The translations under genes were made by a program, and so were the position numbers. A DNA stretch of 64,000 nt, taken from the NCBI RefSeq assembly GCF_030362795.1, contig NZ_JAUCBM010000008.1, positions 1 through 64,000 of the forward strand. The letters are read 5' to 3'. Positions 16,891-26,203 of this stretch are shown here, in pieces. The stretch comes from Pseudochrobactrum kiredjianiae (GTDB lineage Bacteria; Pseudomonadota; Alphaproteobacteria; Rhizobiales; Rhizobiaceae). The notes under the pieces are model-generated. The model was not told where the DNA came from. It worked only from the letters and a program-made list of their open reading frames with translations, and did no database searches. Within the stretch, counting starts at the first letter, position 1; every line of letters begins with the position of its first letter.

Positions 16891-18423
16891 ATGACCCGTC
16901 AGAACAGCTCGGTTATTGTCCTTCATCCGTCTGACCATGTGGCGGTTGCGCGGGTGACAATCCGCGCCGGAGAACCTGTCGGCAGTGGTGAACTTGTAGC
17001 CACTAATCTGATCGGCAAAGGGCATAAAGTTGCACTTGTACCCATCACAAAAGGACAGGAAATCCGCAAATACGGCAATGTGATTGGTGTGGCGACAGAG
17101 GATATTGCTGCGGGTGCGCATGTGCATCTGCATAATCTGGCAATGCTGCCGTCACAGCACGAGCATGAATTCTGTGTTGATTATGCTGAGCCGGAACTGT
17201 TTCCTGAAGCGGAAAGACGCAGCTTTTTGGGCTTTGACCGTGGCGCAGGCGGGGTTGGTACGCGCAATTATATTGGTGTGATTGCAACGGTGAATTGTTC
17301 AGCCACAGTTTCGCAATATGTGGCAGATCATTTTAACCGCATGGGCGGCTTGAAAGGTTATGACAATATTGACGGTGTTGTGGTGCTTGGTCATGCGGGC
17401 GGCTGCGGGATCAATACGCAGTCGGAAGCCTATCGCGTTCTGACCCGCACGATACAGGGATATGCCCGTCATCCCAATTTCGGTGGCGTGTTGTTGATCG
17501 GGCTGGGTTGCGAGACCAACCAGATTGCTCCGATCCTTAAACATTACAAACTGGAAGAAGGTGCGCGCTTGCAGACGCTGACCATCCAGAACTATGGCGG
17601 CTCACGGAAGACAATTGAGGCGGCTATTGCGGTGATTGAAACAATGTTGCCGGTTGTGAATGCGGCGCAGCGCACGCAACAGCCTTTGTCGCAGCTTAAA
17701 CTGGGTTTGCAATGCGGCGGCTCGGACGGTTATTCGGGCATTTCCGCAAATCCGGCACTGGGCTATGCATCGGATTTACTTGTGCGACATGGCGGCACCA
17801 GTGTTTTGTCGGAAACGCCGGAGATTTACGGTGCTGAACATTTGCTGACCCGAAGGGCGGCGCGGCCGGACATTGCTGAAAAGCTGTTGTCACGGATCGA
17901 CTGGTGGCGTGACTACACGCAGCGCAACGGCGATGAACTCAACAATAATCCGTCTCATGGCAATAAGCTGGGCGGGCTGACCACAATCCTTGAAAAATCA
18001 CTCGGTGCCGTGGCGAAAGGTGGCTCTATGCCACTGCGTCAGGTTTATGAATATGCGCAGACGATTGATGAAGCGGGTTTCGTATTTATGGATACGCCGG
18101 GTTATGATCCGGTTTCTGTGACCGGACAGGTGGCAGGGGGCTGCAATCTCATTTGTTTCACAACGGGACGCGGCTCGGTCTCAGGTTTCAAACCGGCACC
18201 GAGTATTAAAATCGCAACCAATTCAGATATGTATGAGCATATGAAGGAAGATATGGATCTGAATTGCGGTGGTATTGTCACCGGCGAAGAGACTATTCAG
18301 CAGGCAGGCGAACGTATCTTTGAGGAGATTATCGCTGTTGCTTCCGGCCGCAAGACAGTGAGTGAGATTTACGGCTATGGCGATAATGAATTTGTGCCGT
18401 GGCAACTCGGGGCAACGACCTGA
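16891..18423 (+). CDS. uxaA: altronate dehydratase
   Basis: This 510-residue full-length UxaA protein dehydrates D-altronate to 2-keto-3-deoxygluconate in the galacturonate branch. An N-terminal SAF domain (residues 1-90) is followed by the catalytic C-terminal domain, which starts around GVGTRNYIGV and contains HAGGCGINTQS, GLGCETNQI and LQCGGSDGYSGISANPA. The last motif is shared with galactarate dehydratase, so that substrate cannot be fully excluded; the presence of uxaC and kdgK in the same island favours altronate. It is tightly coupled to uxuA and kdgK. Confidence 0.92.
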   Translation: MTRQNSSVIVLHPSDHVAVARVTIRAGEPVGSGELVATNLIGKGHKVALVPITKGQEIRKYGNVIGVATEDIAAGAHVHLHNLAMLPSQHEHEFCVDYAEPELFPEAERRSFLGFDRGAGGVGTRNYIGVIATVNCSATVSQYVADHFNRMGGLKGYDNIDGVVVLGHAGGCGINTQSEAYRVLTRTIQGYARHPNFGGVLLIGLGCETNQIAPILKHYKLEEGARLQTLTIQNYGGSRKTIEAAIAVIETMLPVVNAAQRTQQPLSQLKLGLQCGGSDGYSGISANPALGYASDLLVRHGGTSVLSETPEIYGAEHLLTRRAARPDIAEKLLSRIDWWRDYTQRNGDELNNNPSHGNKLGGLTTILEKSLGAVAKGGSMPLRQVYEYAQTIDEAGFVFMDTPGYDPVSVTGQVAGGCNLICFTTGRGSVSGFKPAPSIKIATNSDMYEHMKEDMDLNCGGIVTGEETIQQAGERIFEEIIAVASGRKTVSEIYGYGDNEFVPWQLGATT

Positions 18424-18447
18424 AAAAACAAATAGCACTACGGGGGA

Positions 18448-19368
18448 ATGGTGAGGAAAAAGCTCTTTTTGTCTGCCGGTGAATGTATGATTGAAATGTC
18501 CTCACTGGGAGGCAGTGAGTTTCATCTTGGCTTTGCAGGCGATACTTTAAATACCGCATGGTATGCGCGCGCTTGCCTGCCTGCGCAGGATTGGGATGTG
18601 TCATATTTTACCCGTATCGGTACGGATAGTTTTTCTGCCAAGATGAAAGATTTTCTGAACCGGAACGGGATCGGTACTGACTATATTGAGGAGGATGCGC
18701 AGCGTCAGGCTGGCCTTTATCTGATCGAAGTTGAGAACGGCGAGCGGCATTTCACCTATTGGCGCAACCAGTCGGCAGCACGTCTGCTGGCGGTTAATCA
18801 GCCCTTGCTCGCCAAGGCTTTCTCTGATGCCGATATCATCTATTTTTCTGCGATTACGCTGGCTATTCTTTGTCCTGAGCAGCGGACAGTATTTATCTCT
18901 CATTTGCGAGATGCTGCGCGTTCCGGAAAAACGGTGGTTTTTGATACCAATATCAGGCCGCGTTTGTGGGAGAGCCACGATATTTTGCGTGAAACAATTA
19001 TGCAGGCGGCGGCGGTTGCGCAGATTGTTTTGCCGAGTTTTGATGATGAAGCCGCAATGTTTGGTGATCGTAGCTTAGAGGATTGCGCTGCCCGCTATCG
19101 CGCTGCCGGTGCACAAAACGTTGTAGTTAAAAATGGTGGCGGCACAATGCTGATTGGCGATGACAATGGCATGCGTCAGATCACCGATATTGAACCGCTC
19201 ATGCCAGTGGACACAACCGGTGCCGGAGATTCATTCAACGGTGGTTTTCTCGCGACACTGTTGAGTGGCAAAGATATTGAGACTGCTGTCAAAGCCGGAC
19301 ATGCTGTAGCCGCTCAGGTCGTGATGCAACGCGGTGCATTAATGCCGATGGTGAATCTGGTTTATTAG
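18448..19368 (+). CDS. kdgK: 2-keto-3-deoxygluconate kinase (PfkB family)
   Basis: This 306-residue ribokinase-family enzyme phosphorylates KDG to KDPG, where both uronate branches meet. The N-terminal substrate part has AGECMIEMSS, and the ATP/anion-hole motif DTTGAGDSFNGGF lies near residue 255. A G-rich Shine-Dalgarno (CGGGGG) sits almost against the ATG at 18448; the adjacent GTG at 18451 has better spacing and could be the true start. The KDPG aldolase that must follow is not in the window. It ends 31 bases from the convergent LysR gene. Confidence 0.9.
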   Translation: MVRKKLFLSAGECMIEMSSLGGSEFHLGFAGDTLNTAWYARACLPAQDWDVSYFTRIGTDSFSAKMKDFLNRNGIGTDYIEEDAQRQAGLYLIEVENGERHFTYWRNQSAARLLAVNQPLLAKAFSDADIIYFSAITLAILCPEQRTVFISHLRDAARSGKTVVFDTNIRPRLWESHDILRETIMQAAAVAQIVLPSFDDEAAMFGDRSLEDCAARYRAAGAQNVVVKNGGGTMLIGDDNGMRQITDIEPLMPVDTTGAGDSFNGGFLATLLSGKDIETAVKAGHAVAAQVVMQRGALMPMVNLVY

Positions 19369-19399
19369 AGAGCAAACATGCCGGTAATGCTCTGGCAGC

Positions 19400-20266
19400 T
19401 TATACTGTATCTTCTGTCGCGATTTTAAAAAATGCATTGATGAGCGTTCCGTTGCTGCGCTCTTGCAAGCAGATCAGCGTTTCGTCCATCAATTCTTCAC
19501 GTGTATTGATAGACAACGGATGCAAGCGGCTGTCATTGCTGAATTCAGCCAATGATACAAAGCCAATACCCGCGCCGCCCGCAACGATTTCACGAACGGC
19601 CTCGCGTCCTTCTGCCTCAATTGCAGGTTTCAGCACGATATTTTTTTCAAGCGCGAGGTCTTCCAGTTTCTGGCGCGTTTTCGACCCTTTTTCACGGAAA
19701 ACCAGTGGCCATTGCAACAATTCTGCGAGATCAATATTGGAAAAACGGCTAAGCGGATGATCTCTGGCCACAAAGGCAATAATAGGTGAGGAATTCAGTT
19801 TGTGAATGAGGAAGTCCCGTGCTTTGGGCACTTCTCCTAAAACACCAATATCAGCCTCATAGCGATACAGGCTAGAGATAACTTCTTCACTATTGCCGGT
19901 TTGAACGTTGATTTGAACTGAGGGATATTTTTCGCGAAAAGCACCAAGAATGCCGAGAATATGATGCGCCGCATCGGCCATAATCCGCAATTTGCCTGCA
20001 CGCAGCACACGCGATTCTGACAAGAAGTCCAATGCCTGCTGCTCCACTTCGAATAGCCGGTGCGTGATCTCAAGCAGTTTCACACCGGCATCGGTCAGGC
20101 TGACTTGTTTCTTATGCCGGTTGAACAGCAAAACATCATATTCTTCTTCCAGCTTGCGCACCTGATCGGAAATAGCGGGCTGTGTCAGGCATAAAGCTTC
20201 CGCAGCGCGGGAAAATCCGCCGGAAATCGCCACATAATGAAACGCCCGTAACTGAACATAGCGCAT
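19400..20266 (-). CDS. LysR-family regulator of the phosphonate island
   Basis: This LysR-type activator of 288 residues has an N-terminal helix-turn-helix (GGFSRAAEALCLTQPAISDQ, residues about 15-35) and a C-terminal periplasmic-binding-like effector domain. The start at 20266 has AGGAAAAA upstream; the longer frame has no site. It is divergent from phnW, the normal arrangement for LysR regulators of 2-aminoethylphosphonate (AEP) catabolism, so it probably activates phnW-phnA-phnY. Likely ligands are AEP or a pathway intermediate. Confidence 0.87.
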   Translation of the reverse strand: MRYVQLRAFHYVAISGGFSRAAEALCLTQPAISDQVRKLEEEYDVLLFNRHKKQVSLTDAGVKLLEITHRLFEVEQQALDFLSESRVLRAGKLRIMADAAHHILGILGAFREKYPSVQINVQTGNSEEVISSLYRYEADIGVLGEVPKARDFLIHKLNSSPIIAFVARDHPLSRFSNIDLAELLQWPLVFREKGSKTRQKLEDLALEKNIVLKPAIEAEGREAVREIVAGGAGIGFVSLAEFSNDSRLHPLSINTREELMDETLICLQERSNGTLINAFFKIATEDTV

Positions 20267-20343
20267 GGATTTTTCCTGACGTTGAGTGTTTTCTGATTTG
20301 AGAGCGAAGCTTAGCACAGCAATTTTTTAACACAATATGCATC

Positions 20344-20382
20344 TGTAAAACTTATGGATTGATTTGAAATAACGATTTTACA
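20344..20382. promoter_or_regulatory. inverted repeat in the lysR/phnW intergenic region
   Basis: TGTAAAA at 20344-20350 is mirrored by TTTTACA at 20376-20382. The arms lie between the LysR and phnW starts and may be part of the regulator's site, although the 25-base spacing is larger than the usual T-N11-A box. Confidence 0.35.
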
Positions 20383-20447
20383 AATAATTGTCTTTGCCTG
20401 AGGATGAGGCAAATCCGCATTTTGCAAGGTATCCGGAGGGACATAAA

Positions 20448-21683
20448 ATGCAAGCAACCGGTGAAAAACAACAACAGCCACAAACGGATATGCTTCCGCA
20501 CTGGAAACCTAATCAGTTTCTCGCACCGGCACTGGGGGAGCCCTATTTGCTGACACCGGGGCCACTGACAACTGATTATGCGGTGAAGCAGGCAATGTTG
20601 CGCGATTGGGGCTCATGGGATGATGATTTCCGCGCAATGACTGCAGAAATGCGTGAGCGTTTGCTGCGTGTTGCCGGTGATGACAAGCATGAGTTTGATT
20701 GCGTGCCGATACAAGGCAGCGGCTCCTTTGCGGTCGAGGCGATGCTCGGAACTTTCCTGCCGAAAGACAGTAAAATTCTGGTGCTGATGAACGGTGCCTA
20801 CGGGCAGCGAATTGTGCAGACACTGAACTATCTGGGGCGTGCCCATAGTAAAATCGACAAGGGCGACTATCTGCCACCGCGTGCAGAAGAGGTGGCGCAG
20901 GCACTGGATGCCGATCCGGCGATTACCCATGTGATTGTAGTGCATTGCGAAACAAGTTCAGGCATTCTCAATCCGGTCGCGGAAATCTCAGAGGTGGTTT
21001 ATGCCAAGGGACGTAAGCTGCTTGTTGATAGTATGAGTGCTTTCGGAGCGGTTGATCTGAGCGTCAATAAAATCCGCTATGAAGCTATGGTGTCCTCCGC
21101 CAATAAATGCATCGAAGGTGTGCCGGGTTTTGGCTTTGTCATTGCCCGCAAAAGCGTGTTGGAAGCATCTAAAGGGAATTGTCACTCCCTGAGCCTTGAT
21201 ATTCACGAGCAATGGGCGACCATGAATAAAACCGGACAGTGGCGCTATACACCGCCAACCCATGTGGTTGCAGCCTTTCTGGTCGCATTGCGGATGCATG
21301 ATGCGGAAGGCGGTGCCGAAGGGCGCTTGGCGCGCTATACCAATAATCGTGATGTTATGGTGGAGGGCATGCGCCAGCTGGGTTTTGAAACACTGCTGCG
21401 TGACCGCTGGCTCTCCCCGATCATTGTAACTTTCTTCAATCCTGCCCATCCGAATTTTGAATTTTCCCGCTTTTACAATCTGATGAAAGCGAAAGGCTTC
21501 ATCATCTATCCGGGTAAATTGACGGTCGTTGACAGTTTTCGTGTCGGCTGCATCGGGCGCATGGATGCTAATATTATGCGGCAGGTGGTTGCCGCAGCTG
21601 CAGATAGTCTGGCTGAGATGGACGTGGATACAGCCGCCCCGCCAGCCGCCGCACTGGATGAACGTGCCAAGCTCGCAGCCTGA
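20448..21683 (+). CDS. phnW: 2-aminoethylphosphonate--pyruvate aminotransferase
   Basis: This PLP-dependent class V aminotransferase (411 residues) converts AEP and pyruvate to phosphonoacetaldehyde and alanine. It shows [11 protein letters not shown] at the N-terminus, [15 protein letters not shown], the Asp strand [12 protein letters not shown] and the PLP-lysine region [18 protein letters not shown]. The start at 20448 follows GGAGGG at seven bases. It carries a non-conserved N-terminal leader of about 30 residues rich in Gln and an Ala-rich C-terminal tail. It is the first gene of the catabolic operon. Confidence 0.93.
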   Translation: MQATGEKQQQPQTDMLPHWKPNQFLAPALGEPYLLTPGPLTTDYAVKQAMLRDWGSWDDDFRAMTAEMRERLLRVAGDDKHEFDCVPIQGSGSFAVEAMLGTFLPKDSKILVLMNGAYGQRIVQTLNYLGRAHSKIDKGDYLPPRAEEVAQALDADPAITHVIVVHCETSSGILNPVAEISEVVYAKGRKLLVDSMSAFGAVDLSVNKIRYEAMVSSANKCIEGVPGFGFVIARKSVLEASKGNCHSLSLDIHEQWATMNKTGQWRYTPPTHVVAAFLVALRMHDAEGGAEGRLARYTNNRDVMVEGMRQLGFETLLRDRWLSPIIVTFFNPAHPNFEFSRFYNLMKAKGFIIYPGKLTVVDSFRVGCIGRMDANIMRQVVAAAADSLAEMDVDTAAPPAAALDERAKLAA

Positions 21684-21737
21684 GTTTTAAATTTAAAACA
21701 GCAGGTTAGCGTAATACTGCCTGCGGAGGATAATGAA

Positions 21738-23000
21738 GTGAACAAGATGACCAAGGTAACCGTAACCGTGAACGGCCGTGATTATAACTGGCCGAACGTC
21801 CCCGCCATCGCGATCTGCCTTGACGGGTGCGAACCGGCTTATCTGGATGAGGCGATTGCTGCGGGGCTGATGCCGACGCTGAAGCGTATTAAAGAGACCG
21901 GAACAGTGCGCACGGCCCATAGTGTTATCCCAAGCTTTACCAATCCGAATAATCTTTCCATCGCCACGGGGCGTCCGCCAGCAGTGCACGGTATTTGCGG
22001 GAACTATCTCTATGATCGGGAAACCGGCACCGAAGTGATGATGAATGATGTACGCTTTTTGCGTGCGCCGACCATTTTCAAAGGTTTCTATGATGCCGGT
22101 GCCAAAGTCGCCGTTGTGACAGCCAAAGACAAGCTGCGGGCTTTGCTGGGGGCAGGTCTGCAATTTGGAGACAGCCGTGCAATTTGCTTTTCAGCAGAGC
22201 GTTCCGATACGACAACGAAAGCGGAAAACGGTATTGATAATGCATCGCAATGGCTGGGTATGCCGGTGCCGGAGGTCTATTCCGCAGAGCTTTCAGAATT
22301 TGTATTCGCTGCTGGTGTAAAACTGCTCAAAACATTCCGGCCTGATGTGATGTATCTGACCACAACAGATTATGTGCAGCATAAATATGCACCGGGTGTG
22401 CCACAGGCCAATGCGTTTTATGAAATGTTCGACAAATATCTGGCAGAGCTGGATGCATTGGGCGCGGCCATTGTGGTGACTGCGGATCACGGCATGAAAG
22501 CAAAACATAAGGCTGACGGTTCTCCTGATGTTGTCTATGTGCAGGATGTTCTCGACGAATGGCTGGGCAAGGATGCCGCACGGGTTATTCTTCCAATCAC
22601 AGATCCTTACGTGGTTCACCACGGCGCTCTCGGCTCTTTTGCAACGGCCTATCTGCCGGATGGCACGGATATCAGTGATATTATGAAACGGTTGGCTGCC
22701 ATTGAAGGCATTGATGTGGTGCTGAATAATGCCGATGCTGCAGAGCGTTTTGAACTGCCTCAAGACCGCATCGGCGATATTGTTTTGGTGTCATCGGAAA
22801 ACAAAGCCATCGGCACCAGTGAACATCGTCATGATTTGGCAGCCTTGAACGAGCCTTTGCGCTCGCATGGTGGTCTGACAGAACAGGCTGTGCCTTTTAT
22901 CGTAAATCGCCAGATGCCGGATCTGCCCGAAGCACCGGTTTTGCGCAATTTTGATGCATTTTTCTATGCTGTGACTGCCGCAGCTGCTCAGCATTCATAA
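21738..23000 (+). CDS. phnA: phosphonoacetate hydrolase
   Basis: This alkaline-phosphatase-superfamily enzyme of 420 residues cleaves the C-P bond of phosphonoacetate to acetate and phosphate using two zinc ions. Visible pieces are ICLDGCEPAYLDEA (metal Asp), the nucleophile region VIPSFTNPNNLSIATG with the catalytic Thr, TTTDYVQHKYAPG (Asp/His ligands) and VVTADHGM (Asp-His pair). The start is a GTG at 21738, seven bases after GGAGGA; an in-frame ATG at 21747 is the alternative. It belongs to the PhnA of AEP pathways, not to the small zinc-ribbon PhnA. Confidence 0.93.
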   Translation: MNKMTKVTVTVNGRDYNWPNVPAIAICLDGCEPAYLDEAIAAGLMPTLKRIKETGTVRTAHSVIPSFTNPNNLSIATGRPPAVHGICGNYLYDRETGTEVMMNDVRFLRAPTIFKGFYDAGAKVAVVTAKDKLRALLGAGLQFGDSRAICFSAERSDTTTKAENGIDNASQWLGMPVPEVYSAELSEFVFAAGVKLLKTFRPDVMYLTTTDYVQHKYAPGVPQANAFYEMFDKYLAELDALGAAIVVTADHGMKAKHKADGSPDVVYVQDVLDEWLGKDAARVILPITDPYVVHHGALGSFATAYLPDGTDISDIMKRLAAIEGIDVVLNNADAAERFELPQDRIGDIVLVSSENKAIGTSEHRHDLAALNEPLRSHGGLTEQAVPFIVNRQMPDLPEAPVLRNFDAFFYAVTAAAAQHS

Positions 23001-23034
23001 CTGAAATTAAATACCGGAACATATTCCCCCGCGG

Positions 23035-23076
23035 CGGTAAGCTGGTGCCTGATTGTCATGTCAGGATGGCTTACCG
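23035..23076 (+). other. intercistronic stem-loop between phnA and phnY
   Basis: An outer 8-bp stem (CGGTAAGC with GCTTACCG) contains an inner 5-bp stem (CCTGA with TCAGG). There is no T run, so attenuation or message processing is more likely than termination. The phnY start lies 25 bases downstream. Confidence 0.5.
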
Positions 23077-23101
23077 TTGACAGGGGTGAAAGGAGCCTTC
23101 T

Positions 23102-24559
23102 GTGGTCAAGCCGGAAATAGCGATTAAAACAAGACATGAGCCAATGCGTATTGCCGGTAAAAAGGTTGATGCGGATGTGGTTTTTGACGTGCACTATCCT
23201 TATACGAATGCCGTGATTGGCACTGTTCCGGCAGGGCGTGCTGAACATGCCCGCGAGGCCTTCAGAATTGCGGCAGGCTATAAGCCGAAGCTGACACGCT
23301 ATGAGCGTCAGAAAATTCTGCTGCGCACCGCTGAATTACTGGTGGCACGCAAGGAAGAAATGGCTGATCTGATTACTTCAGAACTGGGCATCTCGAAAAT
23401 GGATTCCTATTATGAAGTCGGACGAGCTTATGACGTGTTTACATTGGCAGGGCAGATGTGCCTGCATGATGACGGCGAGATTTTTTCTTGTGATCTGACG
23501 CCGCATGGCAAAGCCCGTAAGATTTTCACGTTCCGTGAGCCATTACGTGCGATTTCAGCAATTACGCCGTTCAATCATCCGTTGAATATGGTTTCGCATA
23601 AAGTAGCACCGGCGATAGCCACCAATAATTGTGTGGTGGTAAAGCCGACCGAGCTGACACCGATGACTGCATTGCTGCTGTGCGATATTATGTATGAAGC
23701 TGGATTGCCGCCGGAAATGCTGTCAGTGGTAACAGGCCTGCCGAAAGATATCGGCTCGGAAATGATTACCAATCCGGATATTGATCTGATTACCTTTACC
23801 GGTGGTGTTCCTGTGGGCAAGATGATTGCCAATACCGCGGGCTATAAGCGCACAGTGCTGGAACTTGGCGGCAATGATCCGCTGATTATTCTCAATGATC
23901 TGAGCGATGATGATCTGGCAAAAGCGGCCGATCTTGCTGTGGCGGGTGCAACCAAAAACTCCGGCCAGCGCTGTACAGCAGTAAAACGAATTCTATGTCA
24001 GCAAAGTGTGGCCGACCGTTTCGTGCCGATGGTATTGGAGCGGGCAAAGAAAATACGCTTTGGTGATCCGATGGACCCGAAAACAGAACTTGGCACCGTT
24101 GTCCATGAGCAGGCGGCCGCACGGTTTGAAAAACTGGTTCATATGGCAGCCGAGCAGGGAGCAAAAATACTCTATAATCCGGGGCGTCAGGGTGCATTAT
24201 TACCACCGATAGTCGTGGATGAAGTGCCGCATAGCTCGGAACTGGTGATGCAGGAAACTTTCGGGCCAATCATTCCGATTATTCGCGCACCGGATGATGA
24301 TGACGCGCTGATCGCGCTGTCCAATTCAACGGATTTTGGTCTGTCATCCGGTGTTTGCACTAATGATTACCGGCGTATGCAGAAATATATTCGCGGGCTT
24401 AATGTTGGTACGGTCAATATCTGGGAAGTGCCGGGTTACCGTATTGAGATGTCGCCTTTCGGCGGGATCAAAGATTCCGGTAACGGTTATAAAGAAGGTG
24501 TGATTGAAGCGATGAAAAGCTTCACCAATGTTAAAACTTTCTCGCTGCCATGGGAGTGA
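23102..24559 (+). CDS. phnY: phosphonoacetaldehyde dehydrogenase
   Basis: This 485-residue aldehyde dehydrogenase oxidises phosphonoacetaldehyde to phosphonoacetate with NAD, linking PhnW to PhnA. ALDH motifs include [14 protein letters not shown] (cofactor site), [22 protein letters not shown] with the Glu, and the nucleophile region [14 protein letters not shown] with the catalytic Cys. The GTG start at 23102 has AAGGAG six bases upstream. Its place between phnA and the PbfA-like gene fixes the substrate assignment better than sequence alone would. Confidence 0.92.
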   Translation: MVKPEIAIKTRHEPMRIAGKKVDADVVFDVHYPYTNAVIGTVPAGRAEHAREAFRIAAGYKPKLTRYERQKILLRTAELLVARKEEMADLITSELGISKMDSYYEVGRAYDVFTLAGQMCLHDDGEIFSCDLTPHGKARKIFTFREPLRAISAITPFNHPLNMVSHKVAPAIATNNCVVVKPTELTPMTALLLCDIMYEAGLPPEMLSVVTGLPKDIGSEMITNPDIDLITFTGGVPVGKMIANTAGYKRTVLELGGNDPLIILNDLSDDDLAKAADLAVAGATKNSGQRCTAVKRILCQQSVADRFVPMVLERAKKIRFGDPMDPKTELGTVVHEQAAARFEKLVHMAAEQGAKILYNPGRQGALLPPIVVDEVPHSSELVMQETFGPIIPIIRAPDDDDALIALSNSTDFGLSSGVCTNDYRRMQKYIRGLNVGTVNIWEVPGYRIEMSPFGGIKDSGNGYKEGVIEAMKSFTNVKTFSLPWE

Positions 24560-24650
24560 GCAGCGGAACTGAGAGAAGGGTATCGATGTGCGCGTGCGAT
24601 AAATTATAAACAGGCACATTATCTGAAAACCGTAGGGGGAGGCGGCGAGT

Positions 24651-26003
24651 ATGAAATTGGGAGTGCATACAGAGGGCGAGTCCAATCGCTCCGAGGCAAG
24701 GAAGCGATGGCAGGCGCAGCAGAACAGTCCTTATATGGAAGAGGTGTTGCGGCGTGATGCGGATGTTTTTCTGCATCAGAGCCTTTCCAGTCCCTGTCTC
24801 ACAGCGATTGTTAAGGCGCAGGGCATCTGGATTGAGGATGCCAATGGACGCCGTTTTATGGACTTTCACGGCAATAGTGCCCATCATATCGGCTATGCCC
24901 ATCCTAAGTTAATTGCTGCCGTTAAACAGCAAATGGACGATCTGAGTTTTGCACCGCGCCGTTTTACTTGTGAGCCGGCGATTGAACTGGCCGAGAAGCT
25001 AGCCGAAATTGCACCGGGTAATCTGGGAAAAACGCTGTTCACTACCGGAGGGTCAGATGCCATTGAAGTCGCGCTGAAAGTGGCGCGTGCGGCGACAGGG
25101 CGGTTTAAAACCCTGTCTTTCTGGGATGCATTTCATGGGGCGGGGTTTGGTGCATCGTCAGTCGGCGGGGAAGCAACATTCCGCTCGGGTATTGCAGGGC
25201 CTTTATTGTCCGGTGCCGAGCATGTGCCGCCATTTGCCTGTTACCGCTGCCATTATAAGCACAAGGGGCCTGAGAACTGCGGTATTGCCTGCGCAGACGT
25301 TGTGTCTTTCGTGCTGGAACGTGAGGGCGATATTGCGGCAGTGGTGGCTGAGCCGATGCGCGCCACACCCTATCCACCGCCGCCAGGCTTTTGGCAAAAA
25401 GTGCGCGAGGCCTGCGACCGTCACGGAACTTTGCTGATCTTTGATGAGATACCGACAGGGCTTGGCAAGACGGGCAAGTTTTTCGCGTCAGATCATGATG
25501 GTGTGACGCCGGATATGATCGTTCTTGGCAAATCATTAGGTGGCGGTATGTTGCCGATTGCAGCTGCAATTGTGCGCCGCGATCTGGATGTATGTGGTGA
25601 TTTTGCTATCGGGCATTACACACATGAGAAAAATCCGGTGACAACCCGTGCTGCGCTCACCACGATTCAAATTATTGAAGAGGAAGGGCTGGTTCAGCGA
25701 GCGGCCGAACTGGGGCACTATGCGATGAGCCGTTTACGCGAATTGCAGTTACGCTCACCGCATGTGGGAGATGTGCGTGGCCGTGGCTTGCTGTTCGGGG
25801 TGGAACTGGTGCGTGACCGGCAAAGCCGTGAACCGGATAATGCGCTGGCTGAGGCGGTTTATTACCGTTGTCTGGAGGGCGGCGTCAGCTTCAAGATCAG
25901 TCAGGGCAATGTGCTGACATTATCGCCGCCACTCATTATCACGCAGGAAGAACTGGAGCAGGCTTTATCCATTGTCGAAGAGGCAATATTGGCAGGCGTG
26001 TAG
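24651..26003 (+). CDS. pbfA: (R)-1-hydroxy-2-aminoethylphosphonate ammonia-lyase-like PLP enzyme
   Basis: This 450-residue protein has the class III aminotransferase fold: TTGGSDAIEVALKVARA, FWDAFHGAGFGA, the Asp strand LLIFDEIPTGLGKTG and the PLP lysine in VLGKSLGGGMLP (about residue 298). Proteins of this family inside phnW-phnA-phnY clusters are known as PbfA. They release ammonia from 1-hydroxy-AEP to give phosphonoacetaldehyde and so extend the pathway to that natural phosphonate. A Cys cluster (ACYRCHYKHKGPENCGIAC, about residues 195-215) is notable. A true transaminase remains possible, but context favours PbfA. The start has a GGAGGCGG site. Confidence 0.8.
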   Translation: MKLGVHTEGESNRSEARKRWQAQQNSPYMEEVLRRDADVFLHQSLSSPCLTAIVKAQGIWIEDANGRRFMDFHGNSAHHIGYAHPKLIAAVKQQMDDLSFAPRRFTCEPAIELAEKLAEIAPGNLGKTLFTTGGSDAIEVALKVARAATGRFKTLSFWDAFHGAGFGASSVGGEATFRSGIAGPLLSGAEHVPPFACYRCHYKHKGPENCGIACADVVSFVLEREGDIAAVVAEPMRATPYPPPPGFWQKVREACDRHGTLLIFDEIPTGLGKTGKFFASDHDGVTPDMIVLGKSLGGGMLPIAAAIVRRDLDVCGDFAIGHYTHEKNPVTTRAALTTIQIIEEEGLVQRAAELGHYAMSRLRELQLRSPHVGDVRGRGLLFGVELVRDRQSREPDNALAEAVYYRCLEGGVSFKISQGNVLTLSPPLIITQEELEQALSIVEEAILAGV

Positions 26004-26024
26004 TTTTTGCGCCTTATAGAAAAT

Positions 26025-26050
26025 CCCTTCAACCTATAAGTTTTGAAGGG
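26025..26050 (+). terminator. stem-loop after the pbfA-like gene
   Basis: CCCTTCAA and TTGAAGGG form an 8-bp perfect stem 22 bases after the stop codon. No T run follows, so it may act as a weak terminator or a 3' end stabiliser ahead of the importer genes. Confidence 0.5.
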
Positions 26051-26203
26051 CGATGTATAAAATAAATAGATTTTACTTATTGAAATACGGTTCGCACTAT
26101 GAGGAGCCATAAAAGGGAACAGCCTGCAAAAGCAGGTATAAAAATAAGCAATCAGCTATCAAACAGATAATAAAAAGCTGATATAATAATGGGGAAATAT
26201 GAA

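Noticed and set aside
20448-24559. Assigning the phnA product to the zinc-ribbon PhnA family or expecting a PhnX phosphonatase
   Set aside because: The 420-residue protein has alkaline-phosphatase-superfamily motifs, and no haloacid-dehalogenase-type phosphonatase gene is present.
26151-26182. Inverted repeat ATCAGCT / AGCTGAT before the AEP binding-protein gene
   Set aside because: Seven-base arms 18 bases apart in AT-rich DNA are weak evidence; no second copy or regulator link was found.
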